A stretch of DNA of 64,000 nucleotides from NCBI GenBank assembly GCA_965214495.1, contig OZ243958.1, forward strand, positions 496,001 through 560,000. The letters run 5' to 3'. The position numbers and the translations under genes are program-made. The notes beneath the pieces were generated by a model. That model searched no databases. It saw only the letters and a program-made list of their open reading frames with translations, and was not told the DNA's origin. Each line of letters starts with the position of its first letter. Position 1 is the first letter of the stretch. Origin of the DNA: JANQOH01 sp965214495 (GTDB lineage Bacteria > Pseudomonadota > Alphaproteobacteria > UBA7887). This document shows positions 1 through 7,903 of this stretch, piece by piece.

Positions 1-397
1 GGCGTTGATCTGGCCGGTGATCGGCACCGTCACCGGCGTGTATGGCTCGCGCCGTGTGCTCAACGGCGAGCCGCGCCGGCCGCATTTCGGCATCGACATC
101 GCCGCGCCCGCCGGAACGCCCGTGCGCGCCGCCGCGCCCGGCCGCGTCAGCCTCGCCGAAGCGCTCTATCTGTCGGGGGGCACCGTGGTGCTCGACCACG
201 GCCTCGGCCTGTCGTCGAGCTATCTGCATCTCGACGCCATCGCCGTGCGGCCCGGCGACATGGTGGGCCAGGGCGACGTGCTCGGGACGGTGGGGGCCAC
301 CGGCCGCGCCACGGGCGCGCATCTCGACTGGCGCCTCAACTGGTATCGGACTCGTCTCGATCCCGAACGTGCCGCCGGGCCGATGCCGGCGCGCTAG
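1..397 (+). CDS. M23 family metallopeptidase, C-terminal part (gene begins before the window)
   Basis: The frame is open from the first bases of the window, so this is the 3' part of a longer gene. The visible 131 or so residues are a peptidase M23 (LytM-type) domain, a zinc endopeptidase fold that cuts peptidoglycan cross-bridges or scaffolds amidases in the periplasm. HFGIDIAAPAGTPV carries the first His and Asp ligands and SYLHL the later His. The last motif reads GAHLDW where the canonical form is GxHLHF/W, so the second His of HxH is replaced by Asp; the enzyme may be metal-variant or inactive. The 3' end overlaps the convergent acyltransferase gene by 62 bp. Family certain, activity uncertain. 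Confidence 0.85.
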   Translation, partial: ALIWPVIGTVTGVYGSRRVLNGEPRRPHFGIDIAAPAGTPVRAAAPGRVSLAEALYLSGGTVVLDHGLGLSSSYLHLDAIAVRPGDMVGQGDVLGTVGATGRATGAHLDWRLNWYRTRLDPERAAGPMPAR

Positions 398-1283
398 CTG
401 GCTCCTCGCGCGGCCATCGGCGGTGCAGCCACAGCCACTGCTCCGGGCGCTCGCGAATCCAGCCTTCCAGCATCGTATTGATGCTGCGCGTCACGCTGGC
501 GATATCCGCCTCGCGGTCGCCTGTATCGGGAAGCCGCAGCGGCGGCGTGACGGTGAAACGGAACCGGGCGCCGCCAAGCCGTTCGAGGCGGACGCACACG
601 ATCGGCACGTCGTATCGGAACGCCAGCCGCGCCGGTGTCGTCGAGGTCATCGCGTCGCGCCCGAAGAACGGCGCCGCGATGCCCTCGTTGAACTTCTGAT
701 CGACCAATATGCCGATGTGCGCGCCTCGTCTGAGGGCGGCCACCGTCCCGCGCGCGGCCGACGGTCCCTTCGCATGGTGGCTGCCGCCGGCGGGCGCGCG
801 CAGCCGGCGCAGGAAACGGTCGAGCAACGGGTTGTTGAGGGCGCGATAGACATGCGCCAGGGGCAACCCCTCGCGCGCGCCGAGCACTGGCGGGATCTCC
901 CAGTTCCCGATATGGCCGCCGACGCAGAAACCGCCGATGCCGTCGTCGCGTAGCGCGCGGATATGTTCCCCGCCCACGACCTCGATACGCTCGCCGCCGG
1001 GGTCGAGGAAGCGGTCGAGATGGGGATATTCCGCCAGCACGCGACCCAGATTGTCCCACATCCCGGCGAGAACGGCTTCGCGCGCCGCCGCGCCGTACTC
1101 CGGGAACGCGCGTTCGAGATTGATCCGCGCGCGGTTCGAAATGCCGAGCCGCGGTCCGACGGTGCGGCACAGCGCGCCGCCGAGCGCCGACGCGCGGTCG
1201 ATCGACAGCAGGCCGAACACGCCCAGCAGCGCGCGCACCAGCACATATTCGCCGACATGGCGGACGCGGCGGAGAAGGGGCAT
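336..1283 (-). CDS. Lysophospholipid/lauroyl acyltransferase (LpxL/HtrB family)
   Basis: A 315-residue inner-membrane acyltransferase of the LpxL/LpxM family, which adds a secondary acyl chain to Kdo-lipid A using acyl-ACP. The family motif HX4(D/E) is seen as HIGNWE near residue 124, preceded by the usual GGH context, and the length is normal for the family. I start at ATG 1283 (MPLLRRVRH) because the long upstream extension of the frame is Arg/Pro-rich shadow sequence. The gene is divergent from korA and convergent with the M23 gene. Whether it acts on lipid A or another lysolipid cannot be told from sequence alone. Confidence 0.85.
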   Translation of the reverse strand: MPLLRRVRHVGEYVLVRALLGVFGLLSIDRASALGGALCRTVGPRLGISNRARINLERAFPEYGAAAREAVLAGMWDNLGRVLAEYPHLDRFLDPGGERIEVVGGEHIRALRDDGIGGFCVGGHIGNWEIPPVLGAREGLPLAHVYRALNNPLLDRFLRRLRAPAGGSHHAKGPSAARGTVAALRRGAHIGILVDQKFNEGIAAPFFGRDAMTSTTPARLAFRYDVPIVCVRLERLGGARFRFTVTPPLRLPDTGDREADIASVTRSINTMLEGWIRERPEQWLWLHRRWPREEPASAPASARRHVRDRDESDTS

Positions 1284-1404
1284 TCCGGTGTTCGTCGGTT
1301 GGCTGTTGCGACGGCACGATAACGGCAAAGGCGGGGCCGGCGCGCAAGCGGTTTCGCGCCGCGCGCGAAAGTGCCGTCCGTCGCTCCGGACAGTGCGCAA
1401 TCGC

Positions 1405-1433
1405 TTGCGTTGCGAAAATGAAGAAACTATGAA
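1405..1433 (+). promoter_or_regulatory. Possible sigma-70 promoter for korAB
   Basis: TTGCGT (1405-1410), 17-bp spacer, TATGAA (1428-1433), lying in the only locally AT-richer stretch of the lpxL-korA divergent spacer. It would give a leader of about 140 nt. The -35 match is poor (3/6), so this is tentative. Confidence 0.3.
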
Positions 1434-1531
1434 CGGCGTCAGTGGCGGCGGCGTTCTCCCGCCGGCCGCAAGGCTTTGAATGGACCGGAGACGTCCCGCG
1501 TTCATCCCCTGCGTCAACGGCGACGCCGCGC

Positions 1532-1553
1532 CGGCCGGCCTCCGGGCCGGCCG
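1532..1553 (+). promoter_or_regulatory. Strong GC hairpin in the korA leader
   Basis: CGGCCGGCC, loop TCCG, GGCCGGCCG: a perfect 9-bp stem ending 26 nt before the korA ATG. It has no U-tract, so it is not an intrinsic terminator. It could affect ribosome loading or mRNA stability; function is inferred only. Confidence 0.4.
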
Positions 1554-1579
1554 TGACCCGGGCGCCCGAAGATCGAGAT

Positions 1580-3454
1580 ATGGCAACCAGCCTCGCACAC
1601 GCAGAAGCACCCGCGCCGGCCGAAGGCGACGACTTCGAATCGGTGGTCATCCGTTTCGCCGGGGATTCCGGCGACGGGATGCAGTTGACGGGCAGCCAGT
1701 TCACCCTCGCGACCGCGGTTCAGGGCAACGATCTGGCCACGTTCCCCGATTTTCCGGCCGAGATCCGCGCCCCGGCGGGCACGACCTTCGGGGTGTCGGC
1801 GTTCCAGATCAATTTTTCGTCGCGCCGTGTGCTGACCGCGGGCGACGCACCCGACGTGCTGGTGGCCATGAATCCGGCAGCGCTGAAGACCAATCTCGCC
1901 GACCTGCCGCCCGGCGGGGTGTTGATCCTCGACACCGGCTCGTTCACCGACCGGAACCTGCGCAAGGCGGCGTTCGAACGCGACCCACGCGCCGACAACG
2001 CGCTCGACGGCTATCGGGTGATCGAAGTCGATATGTCGCAGAACACGCTGAACGCGGTGGCGGAATCCGGCCTCGGCCAGAAAGAGAGCCTGCGCTGCAA
2101 GAACATGTGGGCGCTCGGCCTGGTTATGTGGCTGTTCGACCGCGATCGCGCGCCGACCGTTTCCTGGCTCCGCGCCAAATTCGCGAATCGCCCTCAGATC
2201 GCCGCCGCCAACATCGCTGCGCTTAACGCAGGTCACGCGTTCGGCGAGACGGCCGAACTGCCCGACGGCCTGGCGCGGCAGGTGGTGCCGCGCGCCGAGA
2301 TCGCTGCCGGCGAATACCGCGCCGTCACCGGCAGCGAGGCGCTCGCCTGGGGTCTTGCCATCGGCAGCGAACTCGCCGGCCTCAAGCTGATGTTCGCGTC
2401 CTACCCGATCACCCCGGCGTCGTCGCTGCTGCACGTCCTGGCCGGGCTGAAGGGCCGGGGCGTGACGACCTTCCAGGCCGAGGACGAGATCGCCGCGGCG
2501 TGTTCGGCAATCGGCGCCTCCTACGCCGGCGCGCTCGGGGCGACCTCGAGTTCCGGCCCCGGCATCGCGCTGAAGGCCGAAGCGATCGGCCTCGCGGTGA
2601 CGGCCGAACTGCCGCTGGTGGTCATCAATTCGCAGCGCGCCGGGCCATCGACCGGAATGCCGACCAAGACCGAACAGTCGGATCTGTTGCAGGCCGTGTG
2701 GGGGCGCAATGCCGACTCGCCGGTGCCGGTGCTCGCCGCCTGGTCGCCGTCGAGCTGTTTCCGACTCGCCATGGAGGCGGCGCGCATCGCGACCCGCTAC
2801 ATGACCCCGGTGATGCTGCTCACCGACGGCTATCTCGCCAACGCTTCGGAGCCGTGGCGCATCCCCGACATGGACTCGCTGGAACCGTTTCCGGTGGCGT
2901 TTCGCACCGAGCCGGAAGGGTTCCACCCCTATCTGCGCGATCCGGAGACCGGCGCCCGCCCATGGGCGATTCCGGGAACGCCCGGTTTAGAGCACCGGCT
3001 GGGCGGCATCGAGAAGGATTTCCACTCGGGCAACATTTCCTACGATCCCGGCAACCACCAACGCATGACCGACGCGCGCGCCGCCAAGATCGCCGGCGTT
3101 GCGAACCATATTCCCGCGCAGGAGGTCGCGTGCGGCGACCCCGGCGGCGCGCTGGCCGTGGTCGGCTGGGGTTCGACATGGGGGCCGATCGGCGAGGCCG
3201 TGCGCAAGGCGCGCGCCTTGGGGCGCGACGTCTCGCATATCCATATCGCTTATCTCAATCCGTTTCCGGCCAATCTCGACACGCTCCTCGCGGCCTACGA
3301 CCGGGTGCTGGTCCCCGAAATGAACAAGGGTCAGTTATCGACCATGCTGCGCGCCGCCTGTCTGGCGCCGGCCATAGGGTTGAACAAGGTCACCGGACAG
3401 CCGTTCCGGGTAAGCGAGATCATGGCCGCGATCGACTCCGCGCTGGAGGCGTAG
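1580..3454 (+). CDS. korA: 2-oxoacid:ferredoxin oxidoreductase, fused gamma-alpha subunit (KorA-like)
   Basis: A 624-residue subunit of a CoA-acylating 2-oxoacid:acceptor oxidoreductase, most likely 2-oxoglutarate:ferredoxin oxidoreductase. The N-terminal gamma domain is marked by RFAGDSGDGMQLTGSQF near residues 27-43. The alpha (pyrimidine-binding) domain follows with YPITPAS near residue 275, and a C-terminal transketolase-like domain ends the chain. I chose ATG 1580 (MATSLAHAEA) because the family begins shortly before the gamma motif; the frame stays open upstream without family-like sequence. The TPP-binding partner korB starts one base after the stop, so the two are certainly one operon. 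The enzyme links the TCA cycle to low-potential ferredoxin. Substrate preference among 2-oxoacids is inferred. Confidence 0.9.
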   Translation: MATSLAHAEAPAPAEGDDFESVVIRFAGDSGDGMQLTGSQFTLATAVQGNDLATFPDFPAEIRAPAGTTFGVSAFQINFSSRRVLTAGDAPDVLVAMNPAALKTNLADLPPGGVLILDTGSFTDRNLRKAAFERDPRADNALDGYRVIEVDMSQNTLNAVAESGLGQKESLRCKNMWALGLVMWLFDRDRAPTVSWLRAKFANRPQIAAANIAALNAGHAFGETAELPDGLARQVVPRAEIAAGEYRAVTGSEALAWGLAIGSELAGLKLMFASYPITPASSLLHVLAGLKGRGVTTFQAEDEIAAACSAIGASYAGALGATSSSGPGIALKAEAIGLAVTAELPLVVINSQRAGPSTGMPTKTEQSDLLQAVWGRNADSPVPVLAAWSPSSCFRLAMEAARIATRYMTPVMLLTDGYLANASEPWRIPDMDSLEPFPVAFRTEPEGFHPYLRDPETGARPWAIPGTPGLEHRLGGIEKDFHSGNISYDPGNHQRMTDARAAKIAGVANHIPAQEVACGDPGGALAVVGWGSTWGPIGEAVRKARALGRDVSHIHIAYLNPFPANLDTLLAAYDRVLVPEMNKGQLSTMLRAACLAPAIGLNKVTGQPFRVSEIMAAIDSALEA

Positions 3455-3455
3455 A

Positions 3456-4493
3456 ATGACCGTCATCACCCCTGTCGCTCGCCGCCCCGCGAAAGCCCGG
3501 CCGGCCGACTACGCTTCCGACCAGGAAGTGCGCTGGTGCCCTGGATGCGGCGACTACGCAATCCTCAAATGCGTGCAGAAGACTCTGGCCGACCTCGGTG
3601 CGGCGCGCGAGAAAACGGTGTTCGTATCCGGCATCGGCTGTTCGTCGCGGCTCCCCTATTACATGTCCACCTACGGCTTCCACACGATTCACGGGCGCGC
3701 GCCGGCCTTCGCCAGCGGCATAAAGCTCGCCAATCCCGACCTCGACGTGTGGCTGGTGACCGGCGACGGCGACGGGCTCAGCATCGGTGGCAACCACCTG
3801 CTGCACGTGCTCAGGCGCAACGTCGATATGCAGATCCTGTTGTTCAACAACGAGATCTACGGGCTCACCAAGGGCCAGTTCTCGCCCACGTCGCGGCTTG
3901 GCACGCGCTCGCCCTCGACTCCCGCCGGTTCGATCGACGCGCCGCTCTCGCCCTGCGCTTTCGCGCTCGGCGCCGGTGCGCGTTTCGTGGCGCGCGCGGT
4001 CGATACGGCGATCAAGCCTCTGTCAGGCGTTCTGGTGGAGGCGCACGCGCATGTGGGCGCCTCGTTCGTCGAGATCTATCAGAACTGCATCGTGTACAAC
4101 GACGACGTGTTCGCCGATTTCACCGACCGGTCGGTGGCACCCGACCGCCAGCTTCATGTCAGGCATGGCGAACCGTTGATTTTCGGCAAGGCGCGCGACA
4201 AGGGGCTCGTGCTGAACCCCGCGGCGTTGACGCTCGAAGTGGTGAATCTTGGCGACGGAGGCGTGAGCGAGGCCGACGTTCTCGTCCACGACCGGACCAA
4301 CCGTGCGCTGGCGACGTTGCTGGCGACGATGGAAGGTCCTGACTGTCCTGTGGCCCTCGGCGTGCTCTACGCCGACCAGGCGCCGAGCTATGAGAAGGCC
4401 GTCACCGCCCAGGTCGCCGAGGCGGTCGCTGCCGATGCCGAAGACTGGAACGCCATCCTGCACCGCGGCCACACCTGGCGCATCGACAATTAG
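3456..4493 (+). CDS. korB: 2-oxoacid:ferredoxin oxidoreductase beta subunit (KorB-like)
   Basis: A 345-residue TPP-binding beta subunit that pairs with the product of the gene one base upstream. Visible features are WCPGCGDY near residues 27-34, the conserved GIGCSSRLPYY segment, and the TPP/Mg motif GDGDGLSIGGNH near residues 104-115 followed by NNEIYGLTKGQ. These are the standard landmarks of the KorB/PorB C-terminal family, and the length is normal. No separate ferredoxin-like delta subunit lies next to it, which is common for two-subunit KorAB enzymes of aerobes. Confidence in the family is high; the exact substrate is inferred from the two-subunit architecture. Confidence 0.92.
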   Translation: MTVITPVARRPAKARPADYASDQEVRWCPGCGDYAILKCVQKTLADLGAAREKTVFVSGIGCSSRLPYYMSTYGFHTIHGRAPAFASGIKLANPDLDVWLVTGDGDGLSIGGNHLLHVLRRNVDMQILLFNNEIYGLTKGQFSPTSRLGTRSPSTPAGSIDAPLSPCAFALGAGARFVARAVDTAIKPLSGVLVEAHAHVGASFVEIYQNCIVYNDDVFADFTDRSVAPDRQLHVRHGEPLIFGKARDKGLVLNPAALTLEVVNLGDGGVSEADVLVHDRTNRALATLLATMEGPDCPVALGVLYADQAPSYEKAVTAQVAEAVAADAEDWNAILHRGHTWRIDN

Positions 4494-4508
4494 AGCGATA
4501 ATCCGATT

Positions 4509-4622
4509 TGTGGAATCAAACCGCGCAAGCTGGTCGCGGTGGCGCTGGCCAGCCGGATGGCGAGCATCGCCTAGGCGCTGATGACGAACAATGAGGTCTA
4601 CCGGATTCCCGCCGCCGCCTGA
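4509..4622 (+). pseudogene. IS110-family transposase, 3' remnant
   Basis: Translation from 4509 gives GIKPRKLVAVALASRMASIA, then a TAG where the family usually has Trp, then ALMTNNEVYRIPAAA and a stop. This resembles the extreme C-terminus of IS110/IS1111 transposases (KPKKxVAVALAxKMARIxWA). Only about 37 codons survive. It marks the left edge of an accessory patch that also carries IS630 sequences. Confidence 0.55.
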
Positions 4623-4731
4623 GCGGGCGGTAAGGCGCGGGAAGCCGTGCCAGCGGCGCGAATCTGCCGGCGAACTGGAAAGGCCCCTCGCCATGGATCT
4701 CCCGATCGGAGAGGGAGCCGCGGCGTTGGCT

Positions 4732-5070
4732 TCAGGATCCCGATCCGCAATCGGCAAGCGAGCGATTCACGGTAAATCCGCCATCGGCCTTGCGGTAATA
4801 GATCGCGGCAGAAACAAAGCGCGACTTCGACCAGGACTTGAACCGCACGCAGCCGTCCGAGCCCTCACCGACAGGTACCATGTAGAGATCGTCCCCCGTT
4901 TGGATTGCTCCGCGAGGAATCCGCGTCTCACCGTCTTCACCGGACTCGTCTCGTTCCGAGGCGCCTCCGGCGGTATCCCGTTTCCCGGAATCCGTTGTTG
5001 CGTGGCAGGCGAAGAGGATCGCCGGAAGCGCCAGACATAGCGTCATCCGCCGCATGGCGACTCCGGTCAT
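4732..5070 (-). CDS. Small predicted lipoprotein coupled to the autotransporter
   Basis: A 112-residue protein of no family I recognise. It begins with a lipoprotein signal, MRRMTLCLALPAILFAC, with the lipobox cysteine at about residue 22, then a polar mature part with three further Cys and a C-terminal SLADCGSGS. The start at 5070 overlaps the stop of the autotransporter gene in an ATGA arrangement, so translation is probably coupled and the protein likely serves the same surface system, for instance as a chaperone, inhibitor or partner lipoprotein (inference). The length, lipobox and coupled start support a real gene despite the lack of a family. Confidence 0.65.
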   Translation of the reverse strand: MTGVAMRRMTLCLALPAILFACHATTDSGKRDTAGGASERDESGEDGETRIPRGAIQTGDDLYMVPVGEGSDGCVRFKSWSKSRFVSAAIYYRKADGGFTVNRSLADCGSGS

Positions 5071-7475
5071 CAGAACTGCGTCGCGTATTTCACAGCCAGA
5101 CCGTAATCGGCATCCGCGTTCGCATCGTGATTGGGCTCTTGGCGAACATAACCGCCAAGTGCGAGGGAAGAGCCGACGCCTCGATCGCCGCCGGCCCATG
5201 CCGTCTCGTAAACGAACTGAATACGCGTCTCCCGCCCGGATGGCGCCAGATCCACAGTTTCTGCGGCGTAACGCAACTCCTGGTCCGCAACCTCTTCGGT
5301 GGGTATCCGTAACCTCAATCGCGCGCTGCGCGCGCGAAACGGCGAGCCCACGGTCAGCACGATGCGATCTGAACCTCCGGCGAGGCGCGGATTCGCCCAT
5401 TCGCCTCCGAGCAGGAACGAACCCGTGTCTGCGTCCTCCCAACCGGACACCAGCGACACGCCTTCATCGGCCCGGCGGCCATCCGTCCAGCCGCGGCTCA
5501 AGCTAGTGAATAAGGTCACATTGGGGGTCACCGGACCGGAGAAATTGACATCCACGAAACGCGTATCCGCGTCCGACAGTCCGGCGAAGCCTCCTCCGGA
5601 GCGGATCCCCAGCAAGGTCTGTTCCTCTTGCAGCACGCCGGCCCGGGCGCCGACGCTCCAGTCCCAGCCAATCCGGCGCGTCAGCCCGGCCGAGGCCAGC
5701 CAGCTATCGCCGAGACCGTGGCGATCCTCGCCGAATTGGCCAACAATATCCACGGTCGTGCGGTCGTCCGACTGCCATGCGAGATTCAACGCCGTGGCAT
5801 CGCGTTCGGCAAAGGCGGTGAATGGAGCCACCACCTGGCCGGCCGGTAACACGGCGCTACCCGCACGATCGAGCACGGCGCGGTTGGATGCGCCGGAATA
5901 GTTGACGCGATGGCCCAGAGAAAAACCGATGGTGGGCCGAAGCTGCAAATGCAATTCGAAACTCCTTGGACCGGCGTTCCCTGCGAAGCCAGGCGAGGCC
6001 GCATCCTGACCCGTGGAACGCTCCTTGTCGGCCACGAACGAGAAAGCGGCGTCTTCGCCGATCGGGACATACAATCCCGTGCCGCCCATGGAAGACAGGA
6101 AACTTTCCAGCACGCCGCTTGTCCCGGCGGATTGCGAGTCCCGGAACGCAGCATTGAGGTCGTAAAGGAAAGGGAAGTCCTGCTCATCGTAAGCCACGAC
6201 GCCGCTGAGACCTGCCACGCGCGCCGGCGCCCGAAAACCGGATGGAAGATCGATGATGCTGGATAGTACCGGAGCCGTCGCCCCGCTCTCGAAGCGGAAC
6301 GACGTCACGCCGACCGGGGCGAGCGCCGCCTCGAGATCCAGCCGGCCTCTGCCGTAGATCGCGGAAACGCCGAACACGCCGCTCCTGTCCGCGGTATCGA
6401 GCAATCGGGAAACGATTTCATCGCCGTCCTTGTTGGGAAACGCGCCCCAAACCACAGCGGCCGCGCCGGCGACGACCGGCGATGCGAAAGACGTCCCGTC
6501 GGAATATCCCCAGCCGCCTCCGAGCTGCGTCGTGTAAACGCTCTCACCGGGCGCGAACAGACAATATTGCGCCAAGGCCGACGTACCGCAGTAGTTGCTG
6601 AACCACGCCGGCGAGGCACCCGTGGAGTCCAACGCGCCGACTGCGATGCCGAAACCAGCAACGAGTGAATCTCCCATAACGCTGGCGGGCCCGCCGCCCG
6701 GCCCGGGCAATTCGTCGTTCCCCAAGGCCGCAACCATGATCCGCCCCTCGGCCGCGGCATCCCGCATCGCACTCAATATTTGCGGCGCCGTACCGATCGT
6801 CACACGGTCGCTTGAGGGGCTCCAGCTCATATTCATGATGTGCGAAGAGGCGTCAGGGTTGGATGCCGCCCCGTTATAGCTTCTCGTCAGGCCCGCTGCC
6901 GACGCGATGTCGCTCGCCAGAACATTGTTTTGGCCGAGCTGACGCTCGGTTGCGCTGCACGTCGATCCCCTCGTGAAACAGTTTGCGAGGCTGACCAAGT
7001 GCGCATTCCAGGCAACGCCATGCATGCCGCGACCGTTACGACGGGCCGCTATGGCGCCTGCTACCGGCGTTCCATGCTCTTCAGGGTTGGATGCGTCCGC
7101 GTACTCGAATTGCACCCCATATAGATCGCTATGACGAGAGAAATTGACCCCATCGTCGATCACCGCGACGGTTATGCCGGCCCCGCCCTCCGATCCGGCA
7201 TAGCGCGCTCCGACATTGATGAGAGGCAGGAAGTTGGACCTGTCGGCTTCCGCCTGCGAACCCGTCCCACCGGTGCCTGGAGCGGGATTCACGACACCCG
7301 GAGGTTGGACGGGATCCGGGAGAACAGGAGTGGGATCAGGAGTGGGGTCGGGAGTGATACCGCCGCTGCCATCGCCGCCGCCACCGCCGCCGCAAGCCGA
7401 CAACACCGCGACCAGAAAAGCCCCGCACAGGACCGACCTTGCAACTCTCATCCGACACAAGCGACCGACGATCAT
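5070..7475 (-). CDS. Lipidated subtilisin-like (S8) serine protease autotransporter
   Basis: An 801-residue type V secreted protease. Order: lipoprotein signal ending LSAC at residue 28, a Gly run and Pro/Asp-rich linker, then a peptidase S8 domain with Asp in AVIDDGVN (about 104), His in EEHGTPVAG (about 135) and Ser in GTSFASPVVAG (about 327). A passenger linker follows and then a C-terminal autotransporter beta-barrel of about 270 residues ending in Phe, as outer-membrane proteins do. ATG 7475 is chosen because GGAGGA lies just upstream and the lipobox follows; the frame also runs back to a TTG at 7628 through homopolymers. A lipobox plus S8 plus barrel is the layout of Neisseria NalP and Bordetella SphB1, which process other surface proteins. 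The promoter contains a poly-C tract (see its entry). Confidence 0.9.
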   Translation of the reverse strand: MIVGRLCRMRVARSVLCGAFLVAVLSACGGGGGGDGSGGITPDPTPDPTPVLPDPVQPPGVVNPAPGTGGTGSQAEADRSNFLPLINVGARYAGSEGGAGITVAVIDDGVNFSRHSDLYGVQFEYADASNPEEHGTPVAGAIAARRNGRGMHGVAWNAHLVSLANCFTRGSTCSATERQLGQNNVLASDIASAAGLTRSYNGAASNPDASSHIMNMSWSPSSDRVTIGTAPQILSAMRDAAAEGRIMVAALGNDELPGPGGGPASVMGDSLVAGFGIAVGALDSTGASPAWFSNYCGTSALAQYCLFAPGESVYTTQLGGGWGYSDGTSFASPVVAGAAAVVWGAFPNKDGDEIVSRLLDTADRSGVFGVSAIYGRGRLDLEAALAPVGVTSFRFESGATAPVLSSIIDLPSGFRAPARVAGLSGVVAYDEQDFPFLYDLNAAFRDSQSAGTSGVLESFLSSMGGTGLYVPIGEDAAFSFVADKERSTGQDAASPGFAGNAGPRSFELHLQLRPTIGFSLGHRVNYSGASNRAVLDRAGSAVLPAGQVVAPFTAFAERDATALNLAWQSDDRTTVDIVGQFGEDRHGLGDSWLASAGLTRRIGWDWSVGARAGVLQEEQTLLGIRSGGGFAGLSDADTRFVDVNFSGPVTPNVTLFTSLSRGWTDGRRADEGVSLVSGWEDADTGSFLLGGEWANPRLAGGSDRIVLTVGSPFRARSARLRLRIPTEEVADQELRYAAETVDLAPSGRETRIQFVYETAWAGGDRGVGSSLALGGYVRQEPNHDANADADYGLAVKYATQF

Positions 7476-7561
7476 CCCGCTGTCCTCCCCCTGTTGTTTC
7501 GGTGCGAGCGGACCAAGCCGACAACGCCGGTCTTGTCGTTTCCACCCCGAATCGGACGGAT

Positions 7562-7610
7562 ACGATACGGGAAGGGGGGGGGGGTCAACAGTGTGTGAAA
7601 ATTTTTTTTT
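7562..7610 (-). promoter_or_regulatory. Promoter with C11 spacer tract, candidate phase-variable switch
   Basis: Read on the minus strand: an A9 run (7610-7602), then TTGACC (-35, 7588-7583) whose last two bases begin a C11 tract (7584-7574), then TATCGT (-10, 7567-7562). The spacer is 15 bp with the present tract; two more C would give the optimal 17. The start codon lies about 90 nt downstream. Slipped-strand change of such a tract is the known on/off mechanism of Neisseria opc and porA promoters. That this tract actually varies is inferred. Confidence 0.55.
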
Positions 7611-7637
7611 ATGAAATGAACGTTCCAAAACTTATAC

Positions 7638-7787
7638 CAGCGGTCATGGCTCTCGAACCGCGGCTTCGACAGTTTCGGCGACATCCTCGCCGCCGCCTGC
7701 AATGCGTGGAACCGCCTGATCCAAAGCCCGGGCAAGATCAACTCGATCGCATACCGAAAATGGGCCCATACAGGTCGATATCAATAG
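7638..7787 (+). pseudogene. IS630-family transposase, C-terminal remnant
   Basis: Fifty codons in one frame read WLSNRGFDSFGDILAAACNA, then a segment containing WNRLIQSP and RKWAHTG, ending at TAG 7785-7787. This closely resembles the C-terminal tail of IS630-type DDE transposases (LSNRxFxxxDxIxxAxxxAWNxLIxxP). The rest of the element is gone. It is a different member from the intact IS630 gene just downstream, so this site received IS630 elements at least twice. Confidence 0.75.
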
Positions 7788-7903
7788 CCGTTGTATTGTG
7801 CCGGGAGCGGGTCATATTGACTCATGTTTTGATATGTTGTGGTGCGTGTGTGTGTATGGTCCATATAGTGTGTTTGTGGTTTTGACATGACCGGAGAGTA
7901 AGG

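Noticed and set aside
7476..7628. A longer autotransporter start at TTG 7628, reading through both homopolymer runs
   Set aside because: The extra 51 residues are not signal-like, while ATG 7475 has GGAGGA and is followed directly by a proper lipoprotein signal.
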